From positions 1 to 40,554 of the forward strand of contig JAHRYP010000022.1 in NCBI GenBank assembly GCA_020622105.1: a stretch of DNA of 40,554 bases, in the 5' to 3' direction. Position 1 is the first letter of the stretch, and every line of letters starts with the position of its first letter. The notes beneath the pieces were generated by a model. It was not told the DNA's origin and ran no database searches. It saw only the letters and a list, made by a program, of their open reading frames with translations. Shown here piece after piece: positions 25,152-33,717 of this stretch. The translations under genes and the position numbers were made by a program. This DNA comes from Methylotenera sp. (GTDB lineage: Bacteria; Pseudomonadota; Gammaproteobacteria; Burkholderiales; Methylophilaceae).

Positions 25152-26912
25152 TTAGTATGTCCTTGCTTTAGGTACAAATGGCTCTACCGTTAATGGTTTT
25201 AAACGTACTGGTTTGTAAACCAGCTTGTGGCCGTCTTTGTAATAGAGCGAGTGCGTGAGCCAGTTTTCATCATCACGGCCACCAAAGTCCTCACGTGCAT
25301 GTGCGCCGCGGCTCTCTTTGCGGTTATTGGCTGCGTGCATCGTAGCTACCGCCACCTCGATCAGGTTATCAAGTTCCAGCGCCTCTACCCTAGCAGTGTT
25401 AAACACCTTGCTCTTGTCGCTGATTTCAATGCGTTTGGCACGTTCTGCCACTGCATCGATTGCAGATACGCCATGCTCGAGCAGGTCAGGGAAACGGAAT
25501 ACGCCGCAATGCGTCTGCATGGTTTTGCGCATGTCGGCACCGACATCAGCCACACGCTCGCCGGATTGCTGGCCTTCCAGCCGCGCAATACGTGCCAGCG
25601 TCATGTCGGCTGCATCGGCAGGCAAAGGTTTGTGCACTGCATTTACCTTAATTTCACTGACCATCTTGTCACCAGCGGCCTTGCCGAACACCACCAGATC
25701 GAGCAGCGAGTTCGAGCCCAGACGATTGGCACCATGCACGGAAACACAGGCGCACTCGCCCACTGCAAATAAACCTTTAACTTTCTTCTCGGTGCCATCA
25801 CTGTATTCCACAACCTGTCCATCCAGATTGGTCGGAATGCCACCCATCATGTAATGCGCAGTAGGTACTACCGGAATCGGCTTCTCAACCGGGTCTACAT
25901 TGGCAAAGGTTTTTGCAATTTCACGGATGCCGGGCAAACGCTTGCTGATCAGTTCTTCACCCAGGTGATCCAGTTTCAGGTAAACCGCATCCTTGTTCTT
26001 CCCTACGCCGCGGCCTTCCTTGATTTCAGTCGCAATCGCGCGTGACACCACATCACGACTCGCCAGGTCTTTGGCATTGGGCGCATAGCGTTCCATAAAA
26101 CGTTCGCCGTTAGCGTTGACCAAGTAACCGCCCTCACCGCGTACGCCTTCAGTCACCAGCACACCGGCATGCAATACACCGGTTGGGTGAAATTGCCAGA
26201 ACTCCATATCCTGCAACGGTAGACCTGCGCGTACCGCCATACCCAGACCATCACCGGTATTGATGAAAGCGTTGGTACTGGCCTGGAAAATACGGCCACC
26301 GCCGCCAGTTGCGAGCAAGGTAGATTTTGCTTCAAGAATATGGATATCACCGGTTTCTATCTCGAGTGCAATCACACCCAGCACATCGCCGTCCGCATCG
26401 CGGATCAGATCTAGCGCGAACCACTCAACGAAGAACTTGGTATTCGCCCGGATATTGCGCTGATACAAGGTATGCAGCATGGCATGGCCAGTTCTGTCAG
26501 CCACCGCACAGGTGCGAGAAATCGGTTTTTCGCCATAATTCTGCGTCATGCCGCCGAACGGACGCTGAAATATCTTGCCGTTTTCAAGGCGGTCAAATGG
26601 CATGCCGAAATGCTCAAGCTCAATAATAGCTTTGGCAGCGTTTTTGCACATGAATTCAATTGCATCCTGATCGCCCAGATAATCCGAGCCTTTAATGGTG
26701 TCGTACATATGCCACAGCCAGTTATCACCTGCCACGTTACCCAGCGCAGCAGCAATGCCGCCCTGCGCTGCCACGGTATGGGATCGTGTAGGAAAAACCT
26801 TGGACAGCACGGCAACCTTGACGCCAGCTTCTGCCAGCTGCAATGAAGCACGCAGACCAGCACCGCCGCCGCCTACAATCACCGCATCAAATTGATGTTT
26901 TTGTATACTCAT
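25152..26912 (-). CDS. sdhA: Succinate dehydrogenase flavoprotein subunit
   Basis: SdhA oxidises succinate to fumarate and passes electrons to SdhB at the inner membrane. From ATG 26912 it has 586 residues. The dinucleotide motif GGGGAGLRA lies at about 14-22, and the FAD-linked His45 in [10 protein letters not shown] is at the same number as in E. coli. Active-site motifs HPTGV and [13 protein letters not shown] are present. The start overlaps the sdhD stop as ATGA. An upstream in-frame extension to 26951 lies inside sdhD and is rejected. In this window Sdh recycles succinate released by PrpB. Confidence 0.96.
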   Translation of the reverse strand: MSIQKHQFDAVIVGGGGAGLRASLQLAEAGVKVAVLSKVFPTRSHTVAAQGGIAAALGNVAGDNWLWHMYDTIKGSDYLGDQDAIEFMCKNAAKAIIELEHFGMPFDRLENGKIFQRPFGGMTQNYGEKPISRTCAVADRTGHAMLHTLYQRNIRANTKFFVEWFALDLIRDADGDVLGVIALEIETGDIHILEAKSTLLATGGGGRIFQASTNAFINTGDGLGMAVRAGLPLQDMEFWQFHPTGVLHAGVLVTEGVRGEGGYLVNANGERFMERYAPNAKDLASRDVVSRAIATEIKEGRGVGKNKDAVYLKLDHLGEELISKRLPGIREIAKTFANVDPVEKPIPVVPTAHYMMGGIPTNLDGQVVEYSDGTEKKVKGLFAVGECACVSVHGANRLGSNSLLDLVVFGKAAGDKMVSEIKVNAVHKPLPADAADMTLARIARLEGQQSGERVADVGADMRKTMQTHCGVFRFPDLLEHGVSAIDAVAERAKRIEISDKSKVFNTARVEALELDNLIEVAVATMHAANNRKESRGAHAREDFGGRDDENWLTHSLYYKDGHKLVYKPVRLKPLTVEPFVPKARTY

Positions 26913-27265
26913 GAAAATTGGATGCCCCATAAAATAACACCGCTCCAGCACAGGTAAACGATCAACAGCACATCCACCAGAATCTGCATCACAGCGCGCA
27001 ACTTAATATTAAATATGTAATCCTTGAACACATCGCGTACACCAAGCCATGCATGCATGACCAGACTGGTAAAAAACAGCAGCGTGAACAAGCGCCACCA
27101 CCATGGTGACATTAATTCCAGCCAGCCTTCATAGCCTACAGGCTGCTTCACAAGCAGCAGCAATGCAAATATGACCAGATAAACCGCCAACACCACAGCA
27201 GATAAGCGCTGTGCCAGCCACAAGCGCATGCCAGGATATTTTTTTGTAAGTAGTTCTATCAACAT
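26909..27265 (-). CDS. sdhD: Succinate dehydrogenase membrane anchor subunit
   Basis: The 118-residue protein has three predicted helices (about 17-37, 52-72, 92-115). The conserved [13 protein letters not shown] stretch (about 66-78) contains a His expected near the heme b or quinone site. It anchors SdhAB with SdhC. It starts 15 bases after sdhC and its stop overlaps the sdhA start as ATGA. Confidence 0.9.
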   Translation of the reverse strand: MLIELLTKKYPGMRLWLAQRLSAVVLAVYLVIFALLLLVKQPVGYEGWLELMSPWWWRLFTLLFFTSLVMHAWLGVRDVFKDYIFNIKLRAVMQILVDVLLIVYLCWSGVILWGIQFS

Positions 27266-27280
27266 GTTATATACGCACCC

Positions 27281-27667
27281 TTACCAGACCACAAATGCAA
27301 GCGCGGTTACCGACAGCACATCCAGACACAGCACCAGACGGCTGGAAATACGGGCTTTCTGCAAACTGGTCATCCAGTGCACATCCATTGCCAGATGGCG
27401 CAAACCTGCATAAAAGTGATGAAAAAACGCGCATGACAATCCAATGACAAATAACTTCGCCAGCCAATGCTGCAACATGCCAGCCAGTGCCGTATAACTG
27501 ACTTCGCTTTGCACAGACTGGCTCAATGCCCACAGCAGTGCTGGCAACACCAGAAACAGCGCCATGCCGCTCATGCGGTGCAAGATGGATATGATTGCAT
27601 TCACCGGCAGCCGAATCGTGAACAGATTCAGGTTTTTAGGGCGTTTGCGTTGCTGCATATCTGACAT
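27281..27667 (-). CDS. sdhC: Succinate dehydrogenase cytochrome b556 subunit
   Basis: The 128-residue protein has three membrane helices. It carries the two SdhC signatures: SILHRMSGMALFL (about 27-39) and HHFYAGLRHLAMD (about 79-91), the second holding the heme-ligand His. ATG 27667 lies two bases after the malic enzyme stop. A TTG two codons earlier is less likely. It begins the sdhCDAB series. Confidence 0.92.
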   Translation of the reverse strand: MSDMQQRKRPKNLNLFTIRLPVNAIISILHRMSGMALFLVLPALLWALSQSVQSEVSYTALAGMLQHWLAKLFVIGLSCAFFHHFYAGLRHLAMDVHWMTSLQKARISSRLVLCLDVLSVTALAFVVW

Positions 27668-27669
27668 GA

Positions 27670-28860
27670 TCAAGCCGCCCCAGCCACAGCTTTTGACACA
27701 CGAGCCAGCAGGCGCGGGTCAAATGGTTTAGGAATAATGTACTCTCGACCGAACTTGAGTTCTTTCAGGCTATAGGCTTCTAGCACTTCTTGTGGCACCG
27801 GCTCACGCGCCAACGCACTCAGCGCATGGGCTGCGGCAATTTTCATTTTGTCGGTAATCTGCCTGGCTTTAGCATCCAGCGCACCACGGAATAAATATGG
27901 AAAGCACAGTGCATTATTGACCTGATTCGGAAAATCACTGCGGCCGGTTGCCATCAGAATGTCATCACGGATCGCATGCGCTACACTAGGCAGCACTTCA
28001 GGATCTGGGTTGGCCAGCGCAAAAATCACCGGATTCTTTGCCATGCCTTTAATCAGACTCGCATCGAGCGCGTTTTTCGCTGAAACACCGATAAACACAT
28101 CTGCACCCAGCATAGCCTCAGCCAACGTTGTTACACCACCGGGCGCAATTGCCAGCTCCCGATTGTTGTCATGTAGATCGGCTCTATCAGTATCCAGCAC
28201 ACCGGTTCTATCTACCATGGTGACATTGGTCGCACCCATCAGTTTCAATAGTTTTGCGCATGAACAGCCAGCCGCACCTGCGCCTAAAAATACGATTTTT
28301 GCCGTAGGTAAAGTTTTGCCTTGCAGTTCCAGTGCATTCAGTAATGACGCAGCCACAATCACAGCCGTGCCGTGCTGGTCGTCATGAAACACCGGGATAT
28401 CCAGACGCCTTTTCAGTTCGTTTTCGATATAAAAACAGTGCGGCGCGGCAATGTCTTCCAGATTAATGCCGCCGAAAGTCGGTGATATATTGACTACGGT
28501 TTCAATAAACTCATCCGGCGTTTTGGCATTGATCTCGATATCAAACACATCGATACCGGCAAAACGCTTGAATAAAACTGCTTTGCCTTCCATCACCGGC
28601 TTGCTGGCAAGTGCACCCATATTACCTAGTCCCAGAACCGCAGTACCGTCAGTAATCACTGCCACCAGATTGCCCTTATTAGTGTATTTATAAGCATTGG
28701 CAGGGTCTGCATGAATCTCACGCACCGGCTCCGCCACACCCGGGGTGTATGCCAGCGAAAGATCATCCTGCGTTGTACATGGCTTGGATGATTCCACACT
28801 CAGCTTACCTGGAACCGGAAACTGGTGATAATCAAGTGCGCGTTTTTTTAAATCATCCAT
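27670..28860 (-). CDS. Malic enzyme, short form
   Basis: This enzyme converts malate oxidatively to pyruvate and CO2 with NAD(P)+. The 396-residue protein has the prokaryotic malic enzyme opening ([15 protein letters not shown], about 35-49), the segment [15 protein letters not shown] (about 69-83), and a Rossmann motif [15 protein letters not shown] near 190-204. It lacks the C-terminal phosphotransacetylase-like domain found in MaeB of about 760 residues. It lies two bases upstream of sdhC, so succinate to fumarate to malate to pyruvate can be encoded by one message. Cofactor preference cannot be read from sequence. Confidence 0.92.
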   Translation of the reverse strand: MDDLKKRALDYHQFPVPGKLSVESSKPCTTQDDLSLAYTPGVAEPVREIHADPANAYKYTNKGNLVAVITDGTAVLGLGNMGALASKPVMEGKAVLFKRFAGIDVFDIEINAKTPDEFIETVVNISPTFGGINLEDIAAPHCFYIENELKRRLDIPVFHDDQHGTAVIVAASLLNALELQGKTLPTAKIVFLGAGAAGCSCAKLLKLMGATNVTMVDRTGVLDTDRADLHDNNRELAIAPGGVTTLAEAMLGADVFIGVSAKNALDASLIKGMAKNPVIFALANPDPEVLPSVAHAIRDDILMATGRSDFPNQVNNALCFPYLFRGALDAKARQITDKMKIAAAHALSALAREPVPQEVLEAYSLKELKFGREYIIPKPFDPRLLARVSKAVAGAA

Positions 28861-28919
28861 CGGCTATCTTTCTGTACTTGCTTAAAGTCGTTATCAAAAA
28901 GTATTACTCGAACTTGCCT

Positions 28920-29654
28920 TTACTCAAGCTCGCTTAGGTAATGATGGTCATCCGTCAGGCACAGACCTAAACGCCATTCCATAGGTTTGTCACCATAAGT
29001 AAATGAAACACGCTCAATACTCAACAGTGGGTAGCCTTCTTGCAGACCTAGTGCAATTGCAACTTCTGAAGTAGCACCCACGGCTTTTAAACGTTCTTCC
29101 GCACGAATCATGCGTACTCCGAACTGCGATTCATACATGCTGTACATCGAGCCATTACACTCTTCAACCTTGGCACCATTCAAGCCTTTAAATGGTACTG
29201 CCGGTACAATAATGTGGTCATAAATCAATGGACGACCTGAAAATGTCAGCAATCGCTTCACTTCAATCGTTGCTGCGCCGGCCTTGATGCCCAATATTTT
29301 GGAAATATAGGCATCTGCCTTGGTTTTTACGCAGGATATAGACTCATTCTGCAGCAGCTCTTTGTTGCCGCTGATTGAAGTCAGGCGCAAAAACCGTAGC
29401 TTGATCACATCAGCATTATGTGTCGCGACAAAAGTACCCTTGCCCTGACGGCGTATCAGAATATTCTCTGCCGACAGGCTATCAATCGCCTTGCGCACAG
29501 TACCCTGACTCACCTTATAGCGCGCAGCCAGCTCTATTTCACTAGGGATTATCTCTCCAGGACGCCATTCGCCGCCTATGAGGCTCTGCGTAATCAGCAC
29601 CTTGATCTGTTCATATAAAGGTCGATAGTTTGGTGAAATCAGCTGCTTATCCAT
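28920..29654 (-). CDS. GntR-family transcriptional regulator with UTRA domain (HutC-like)
   Basis: The 244-residue protein (ATG 29654) has an N-terminal winged helix (about 11-75: PLYEQIKVLITQSL, IPSEIELAARYKVSQGTVRKAI, LIRRQGKGTFV). A C-terminal UTRA ligand domain (about 95-238) typically binds small organic acids or amino-acid derivatives. A longer frame to 29699 uses TTG and is less likely. It lies 59 bases upstream of the malic enzyme, same strand, and diverges from the CitE2-mch-mcl-prp operon. It probably controls both directions and senses an intermediate such as methylcitrate, mesaconate or an acyl-CoA; the ligand is inferred, not shown. Confidence 0.88.
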   Translation of the reverse strand: MDKQLISPNYRPLYEQIKVLITQSLIGGEWRPGEIIPSEIELAARYKVSQGTVRKAIDSLSAENILIRRQGKGTFVATHNADVIKLRFLRLTSISGNKELLQNESISCVKTKADAYISKILGIKAGAATIEVKRLLTFSGRPLIYDHIIVPAVPFKGLNGAKVEECNGSMYSMYESQFGVRMIRAEERLKAVGATSEVAIALGLQEGYPLLSIERVSFTYGDKPMEWRLGLCLTDDHHYLSELE

Positions 29655-29766
29655 TTTTATCCATACCCATTCAATTAACTCTATTTGCTCGATCAGCAAT
29701 ATTTACTGCCATTCGAATTTGACTTTACGAATTTATATCACGACCAAAAAAAATAGTCTAGTGTTT

Positions 29767-29793
29767 TATATCTTATATAAGACATAAGATATA
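29767..29793. promoter_or_regulatory. Probable operator of the GntR regulator
   Basis: Perfect 10-bp inverted arms TATATCTTAT (29767-29776) and ATAAGATATA (29784-29793) overlap a 12-bp palindrome TCTTATATAAGA (29771-29782). It sits directly upstream of the -35 hexamer of the divergent operon, a position suited to a GntR operator. The protein-site pairing is inferred from adjacency. Confidence 0.6.
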
Positions 29794-29795
29794 TG

Positions 29796-29825
29796 TTGAC
29801 ACGAAAATAATTTAATCTATATAAT
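29796..29825 (+). promoter_or_regulatory. Sigma-70 promoter of the CitE2-mch-mcl-prpBCD operon
   Basis: The -35 TTGACA (29796-29801) and -10 TATAAT (29820-29825) are both consensus, with an 18-bp spacer. Transcription would start near 29832 and give a leader of about 26 bases before the ATG at 29858. Confidence 0.8.
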
Positions 29826-29857
29826 CGATTCAACATCACTACTGAAGTCATACTGAT

Positions 29858-30739
29858 ATGGAACAACTCATACGTCCAAGACGCTCCATGCTTTATGTGC
29901 CGGGCTGCAACCCACACTATCTGGATCGCGCACGCACCTTGGCAGCAGACTCTGTCATCCTTGACCTGGGCGACCCGATTCTGGTCGACGCCAAAGAGGA
30001 ATCCCGAGCCAACGTTGTGGAAGCCATTAAACAAGGTGGTTATGGCAACCGTGAGGTTGTGGTACGCGTCAACAATCTGGATTCAGTCTGGGGACAGGAT
30101 GACATTAAAGCGGTTGCCAATATCGGCGCCGATGCAATTCTGTTTCCTAATATAGAGTCGCGTGAAGACGTACTTAAAGCACAAGCCTGCCTAGATGAAG
30201 CCGGCGGTGCGCATATGCCGATCATGGTAATGATAGAAAGTCCGCTCGCGGTGCTCAACGCCAAAGAGATTGCTGCCGCATCAGATCGCATCATCTGTAT
30301 CGTCATGGCAACATCCGACCTGATTTCGCAGCTGCATGCCCATGTCACACATGAGCGCTCCGCGATCCTGACTTCTCTGTCTCTGGTGATTCTGGCAGCA
30401 CGTGCTTACGGCCGCAGCGTGATTGACGGCATTACCAGCGATTTCAAAAATATGCACTCCTTTGAATACGCCTGCCGGCTTGGACGCGACATGGGGCTGG
30501 ATGGAAAATCACTGGTACACCCGGCGCAGATCGCCTATTGCAACGATGCTTACACCCCAAAAGCCACTGAGGTTGCCAACGCAAGGCTAATTATCAAAGC
30601 CCTGAAAGAAGCGAATGAAACTGGCCACGGCACTGTAGTCGTTAACGATAAACTGGTCGAGCATCACCATATTAAAGCGGCGCAGCGCCTCATCAAACTG
30701 CATGAAGCCATTGCCGAACTTGAAGAAGAATTCATCTAA
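29858..30739 (+). CDS. CitE-like protein with altered acidic motif (DLGD)
   Basis: This 293-residue HpcH/HpaI aldolase-family protein has the size of CitE. It keeps Arg70 in VVRVNN, metal-site Glu127 in MIESPL, Asp154 in ATSDLI, IDGITSDF near 144 residues before the end, and GLDGKSLVHPAQI. The nearly invariant DLED motif is DLGD (36-39), so a conserved Glu is replaced by Gly. It may be a CoA-ester lyase with changed specificity, a thioesterase (Rhodobacter Mcl2 is a CitE-related malyl-CoA thioesterase), or a catalytically impaired partner. It is the first gene of the divergent operon. Its stop is followed at once by the mch start (TAAATG). Confidence 0.82.
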   Translation: MEQLIRPRRSMLYVPGCNPHYLDRARTLAADSVILDLGDPILVDAKEESRANVVEAIKQGGYGNREVVVRVNNLDSVWGQDDIKAVANIGADAILFPNIESREDVLKAQACLDEAGGAHMPIMVMIESPLAVLNAKEIAAASDRIICIVMATSDLISQLHAHVTHERSAILTSLSLVILAARAYGRSVIDGITSDFKNMHSFEYACRLGRDMGLDGKSLVHPAQIAYCNDAYTPKATEVANARLIIKALKEANETGHGTVVVNDKLVEHHHIKAAQRLIKLHEAIAELEEEFI

Positions 30740-31825
30740 ATGCCAAATACAAATAAAGCAGCTAATAACAAAATTAACGCTGGCCGTTTTTTTGAAAATT
30801 TCACGCTGAATGAAGTGATTCAGCACGCCACGCCACGCACCATTACCGCCGGTGATGCCGCGCTGTATATCGCACTCACCGGCGCGCGTAATCCTGTACA
30901 TTGTAGCGAGCCATTTGCGCAATCGTTAGGCTACGCAACCGCGCCGATTGATGACTTGCTGGCTTTTCATATCGCTTTCGGGAAAACTGTACCGGATATT
31001 TCCGTCAACGCAGTGGCTAATCTGGGCTATGCCGATGTGCGCTTTTTGCAGCCGGTTTTTGTCGGTGATACTTTAAGCACCTCCAGCACCGTCATCGGCC
31101 TCAAACAGAATTCCAGTGGTAAAAACGGCGTGGTTTACGTACGCTCAACCTCGGTTAACCAGCACAACCAGCCGGTACTGAGCTGGGTGCGCTGGGTCAT
31201 GGTACACAAAAAAGATCTCAACGCCACTGCGCCACAAACCGTAATTCCGGAATTGCCAGCCTTTGTGCATGCCGAAAACTTGAATATCGCGCAGGACTTC
31301 TCTGCCAGACACTTTAATGCAGCAGCAACAGGCGGATGCTATTTCTGGGAAGACTACCAACAAGGCGAGCGTATCGATCACCCTGCAGGTATGACCATCA
31401 ACGACAGCGACCACTCGCTGGCAACGCGGCTCTACCAGAACAATGCACGTCTGCACTTTGATGCACATATGATGCAGTCATCCTCATTCGGCAAACGTCT
31501 GGTGTATGGCGGTATCGTGATTTCGGTTTGCCGCACCCTGAGTTATGAAGGTCTGGAAAATGCACTGGGCATACTGGCAATTAACGCCGGCACCCATGCC
31601 AATCCATGCTTTGCTGGCGACACTATTTACAGCTACACCGAAGTGCTGGACCGCTGGGAGTTGCCGAACAGGCATGACGCAGGTGCTTTAAGGCTGCGCA
31701 TGGTGGGTATCAAAAACGCCACACCAGACGAAGTCAGCGCAATGAAATCGCAGAACAGTTACCACCCGAATGTTGTACTAGACCTTGATTACACCGTATT
31801 AATGCCACGTAAAGGAAACGTATAA
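30740..31825 (+). CDS. mch: Mesaconyl-CoA hydratase / beta-methylmalyl-CoA dehydratase
   Basis: This enzyme reversibly converts mesaconyl-C1-CoA and beta-methylmalyl-CoA in the ethylmalonyl-CoA pathway and the 3-hydroxypropionate bi-cycle. The 361-residue MaoC-type double hot-dog protein carries recognisable family stretches: ATPRTITAGDAALYIALTG (about 30-48), LLAFHIAFGKTVPDISVNAV (about 73-92), ANLGYADVRFL (92-102), and YVRSTSVNQHNQPVLSWVRW. The length matches Mch. It is flanked without gaps by the CitE2 and Mcl-like genes (TAAATG at both ends), so the three are translated as a unit. No crotonyl-CoA carboxylase/reductase or ethylmalonyl-CoA mutase is in the window. Confidence 0.87.
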   Translation: MPNTNKAANNKINAGRFFENFTLNEVIQHATPRTITAGDAALYIALTGARNPVHCSEPFAQSLGYATAPIDDLLAFHIAFGKTVPDISVNAVANLGYADVRFLQPVFVGDTLSTSSTVIGLKQNSSGKNGVVYVRSTSVNQHNQPVLSWVRWVMVHKKDLNATAPQTVIPELPAFVHAENLNIAQDFSARHFNAAATGGCYFWEDYQQGERIDHPAGMTINDSDHSLATRLYQNNARLHFDAHMMQSSSFGKRLVYGGIVISVCRTLSYEGLENALGILAINAGTHANPCFAGDTIYSYTEVLDRWELPNRHDAGALRLRMVGIKNATPDEVSAMKSQNSYHPNVVLDLDYTVLMPRKGNV

Positions 31826-32812
31826 ATGGCAGTGCACCCAAACGAAGCCCTCTTTGGAGGCGAAAAACCATTCCCGCTGATCCCGGCCTGCGAACACTTT
31901 GCAGGTAGCGAAAAGCTGATTTTAAAAGCACTGTCTTTGCAGGACAGCATAGGTCCGGTATTTGACATCACCTGCGACTGCGAGGATGGCGCCGCATCAG
32001 GCCAGGAGCGTGACCACGCCGAAATGATTGTACGTGTGCTGAATTCCGAAGCCAACAAGCACCGCATGGCCGGTGCGCGCATTCACGATTACACGCATCC
32101 GTCATGGAAGCAGGATGTGGATATCCTGGTCGGTGGCGCAGGCAAGGTGTTGAGCTATATTACTATTCCAAAATGTACCGACATCAGCCAGGCTAAAGAA
32201 ATGATTGCCTATATCCAGAAAATGGCGGTGTTTCATGGCATAGAGCGCGAGATTCCGGTGCATATTTTGATTGAAACCCACGGCGCACTAAAACAGGTGC
32301 ACGAGATTGCCGCCCTGCCTTGGCTGCAGGTGCTGGACTTTGGCCTTATGGACTTTGTAAGTGCGCATAACGGCGCGATTCCAGCCAGCGCCATGCGCAG
32401 CCCCGGCCAGTTTGAACACAGACTATTAGCCCGCGCCAAGGCAGAAGTCGCAGCTGCGGCATTGGCTAACGGCGTAGTGCCAGCGCATAACGTGACACTG
32501 GACCTTAAAAACGTAGAAACCACATTCAGCGATGCCAGCCGTGCGCGCAATGAATTTGGCTTCTTGCGCATGTGGAGCATCTACCCGACACAGATTCAGG
32601 CCATTGTTGATGCAATGAAACCAAATTTTGATGAAGTAGCCGACGCAGCCAACATTCTGCTCGCTGCCCAAGCCGCTGACTGGGGCCCGATTCAATACGC
32701 AGGCGAGCTGCACGACCGCGCGACGTATCGTTATTTTTGGGAAATATTGCAGAAAGCCAAGGTCACCGGCGTTGCAATTTCCGAACAAGCCAATTCATCA
32801 TTTTTCAGCTAA
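31826..32812 (+). CDS. L-malyl-CoA/beta-methylmalyl-CoA lyase homologue
   Basis: This HpcH/HpaI aldolase-family protein of 328 residues is close in size to Mcl. Family enzymes cleave beta-methylmalyl-CoA to propionyl-CoA and glyoxylate, and malyl-CoA to acetyl-CoA and glyoxylate. It shows the acidic motif DCEDG (51-55), Glu150 in ILIETHG, and Asp176 in DFGLMDFVSAH as likely Mg2+ ligands. A late YPTQIQAIV segment replaces the usual HPxQI. Position directly after mch and before the methylcitrate-cycle genes makes beta-methylmalyl-CoA the best substrate guess: the propionyl-CoA it forms is the PrpC substrate. Confidence 0.82.
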   Translation: MAVHPNEALFGGEKPFPLIPACEHFAGSEKLILKALSLQDSIGPVFDITCDCEDGAASGQERDHAEMIVRVLNSEANKHRMAGARIHDYTHPSWKQDVDILVGGAGKVLSYITIPKCTDISQAKEMIAYIQKMAVFHGIEREIPVHILIETHGALKQVHEIAALPWLQVLDFGLMDFVSAHNGAIPASAMRSPGQFEHRLLARAKAEVAAAALANGVVPAHNVTLDLKNVETTFSDASRARNEFGFLRMWSIYPTQIQAIVDAMKPNFDEVADAANILLAAQAADWGPIQYAGELHDRATYRYFWEILQKAKVTGVAISEQANSSFFS

Positions 32813-32831
32813 CTATTTTGACTAAACCCAT

Positions 32832-33716
32832 ATGACTAAACTGACCTCCGCAGGCGCACGTTTCCGTGCCGCAGTAAGTGCTGAAAAGCCGCTGCAAATC
32901 ATCGGCGCCATCAACGCTTACCATGCGCTGCTGGCAACACAAACCGGTTACAAAGCCCTATATCTTTCTGGCGGCGGCGTTGCTGCCGGCTCGCTGGGCA
33001 TGCCGGATCTTGGCATTTCCACACTGGAAGATGTGCTGATTGATGTGCGCAGGATTACTGACGTGACCGACACTCCGCTGCTGGTAGATATCGATACCGG
33101 TTTCGGCGGCGCTTTCAATATCGCGCGCAGTGTCAGAAGCATTATCAAGGCTGGTGCAGCTGCTGTACATATTGAAGACCAGGTGCAGGCTAAACGCTGC
33201 GGCCACCGCCCGAACAAAGCGATTGTGAGCCAAGCCGAAATGGTAGACCGCGTGAAAGCAGCCGTCGATGCTAAAACCGACCCGGATTTTGTGATCATGG
33301 CGCGTACCGATGCATTGGCGGTTGAAGGCCTGCAATCTGCGATTGACCGTGCCTGTGCCTGTGTTGAAGCCGGCGCTGACATGATATTCCCGGAAGCGAT
33401 CACTGAGCTCGGTATGTATAAGCAATTTGCCGCCGCAGTCAAAGTGCCGGTGCTAGCCAACATCACCGAATTTGGCTCTACGCCATTATTCACGGTGGAT
33501 GAATTGCGCGGTGCTGATGTAGGCATAGTGCTTTACCCGTTATCGGCTTTCCGTGCCATGAACCAGGCCGCGCTTAAAGTGTACGAGGCAGTGCGCCAGG
33601 ATGGCACGCAAGCCAATGTGGTCAACCTGATGCAGACACGTGCAGAACTTTACGAGCACCTGAATTACCACAGCTACGAACAAAAACTGGACGCACTATT
33701 TAAAGGAGAGAAATAG
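32832..33716 (+). CDS. prpB: 2-methylisocitrate lyase
   Basis: PrpB cleaves 2-methylisocitrate to pyruvate and succinate. The 294-residue TIM-barrel protein has the ICL/PEPM-family signature KRCGHRPNK with catalytic Cys123, and the Mg2+-binding DIDTGFGG stretch (Asp86, Asp88). The length equals E. coli PrpB. The variant KRCGH motif is that of methylisocitrate lyase, not of isocitrate lyase, which is longer. It is 19 bases after the Mcl-like gene and one base before prpC. Confidence 0.95.
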   Translation: MTKLTSAGARFRAAVSAEKPLQIIGAINAYHALLATQTGYKALYLSGGGVAAGSLGMPDLGISTLEDVLIDVRRITDVTDTPLLVDIDTGFGGAFNIARSVRSIIKAGAAAVHIEDQVQAKRCGHRPNKAIVSQAEMVDRVKAAVDAKTDPDFVIMARTDALAVEGLQSAIDRACACVEAGADMIFPEAITELGMYKQFAAAVKVPVLANITEFGSTPLFTVDELRGADVGIVLYPLSAFRAMNQAALKVYEAVRQDGTQANVVNLMQTRAELYEHLNYHSYEQKLDALFKGEK

Positions 33717-33717
33717 C

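Noticed and set aside
25255-25854. A 199-residue open frame on the plus strand, antisense to sdhA
   Set aside because: It has no family signature, lies wholly inside sdhA, and its composition is the expected mirror of sdhA codons.
26913-26951. N-terminal extension of SdhA
   Set aside because: It lies inside sdhD, while ATG 26912 gives the family start and places the FAD-linked His at 45.
29796-30739. Reading CitE2 as a citrate lyase beta subunit
   Set aside because: No citrate lyase alpha, gamma or accessory (citC, citX, citG) genes are present in the window.
32948-33526. A 192-residue open frame antisense to prpB
   Set aside because: Ser/Ala/Thr-rich product with no motif, fully covered by a well-supported gene.
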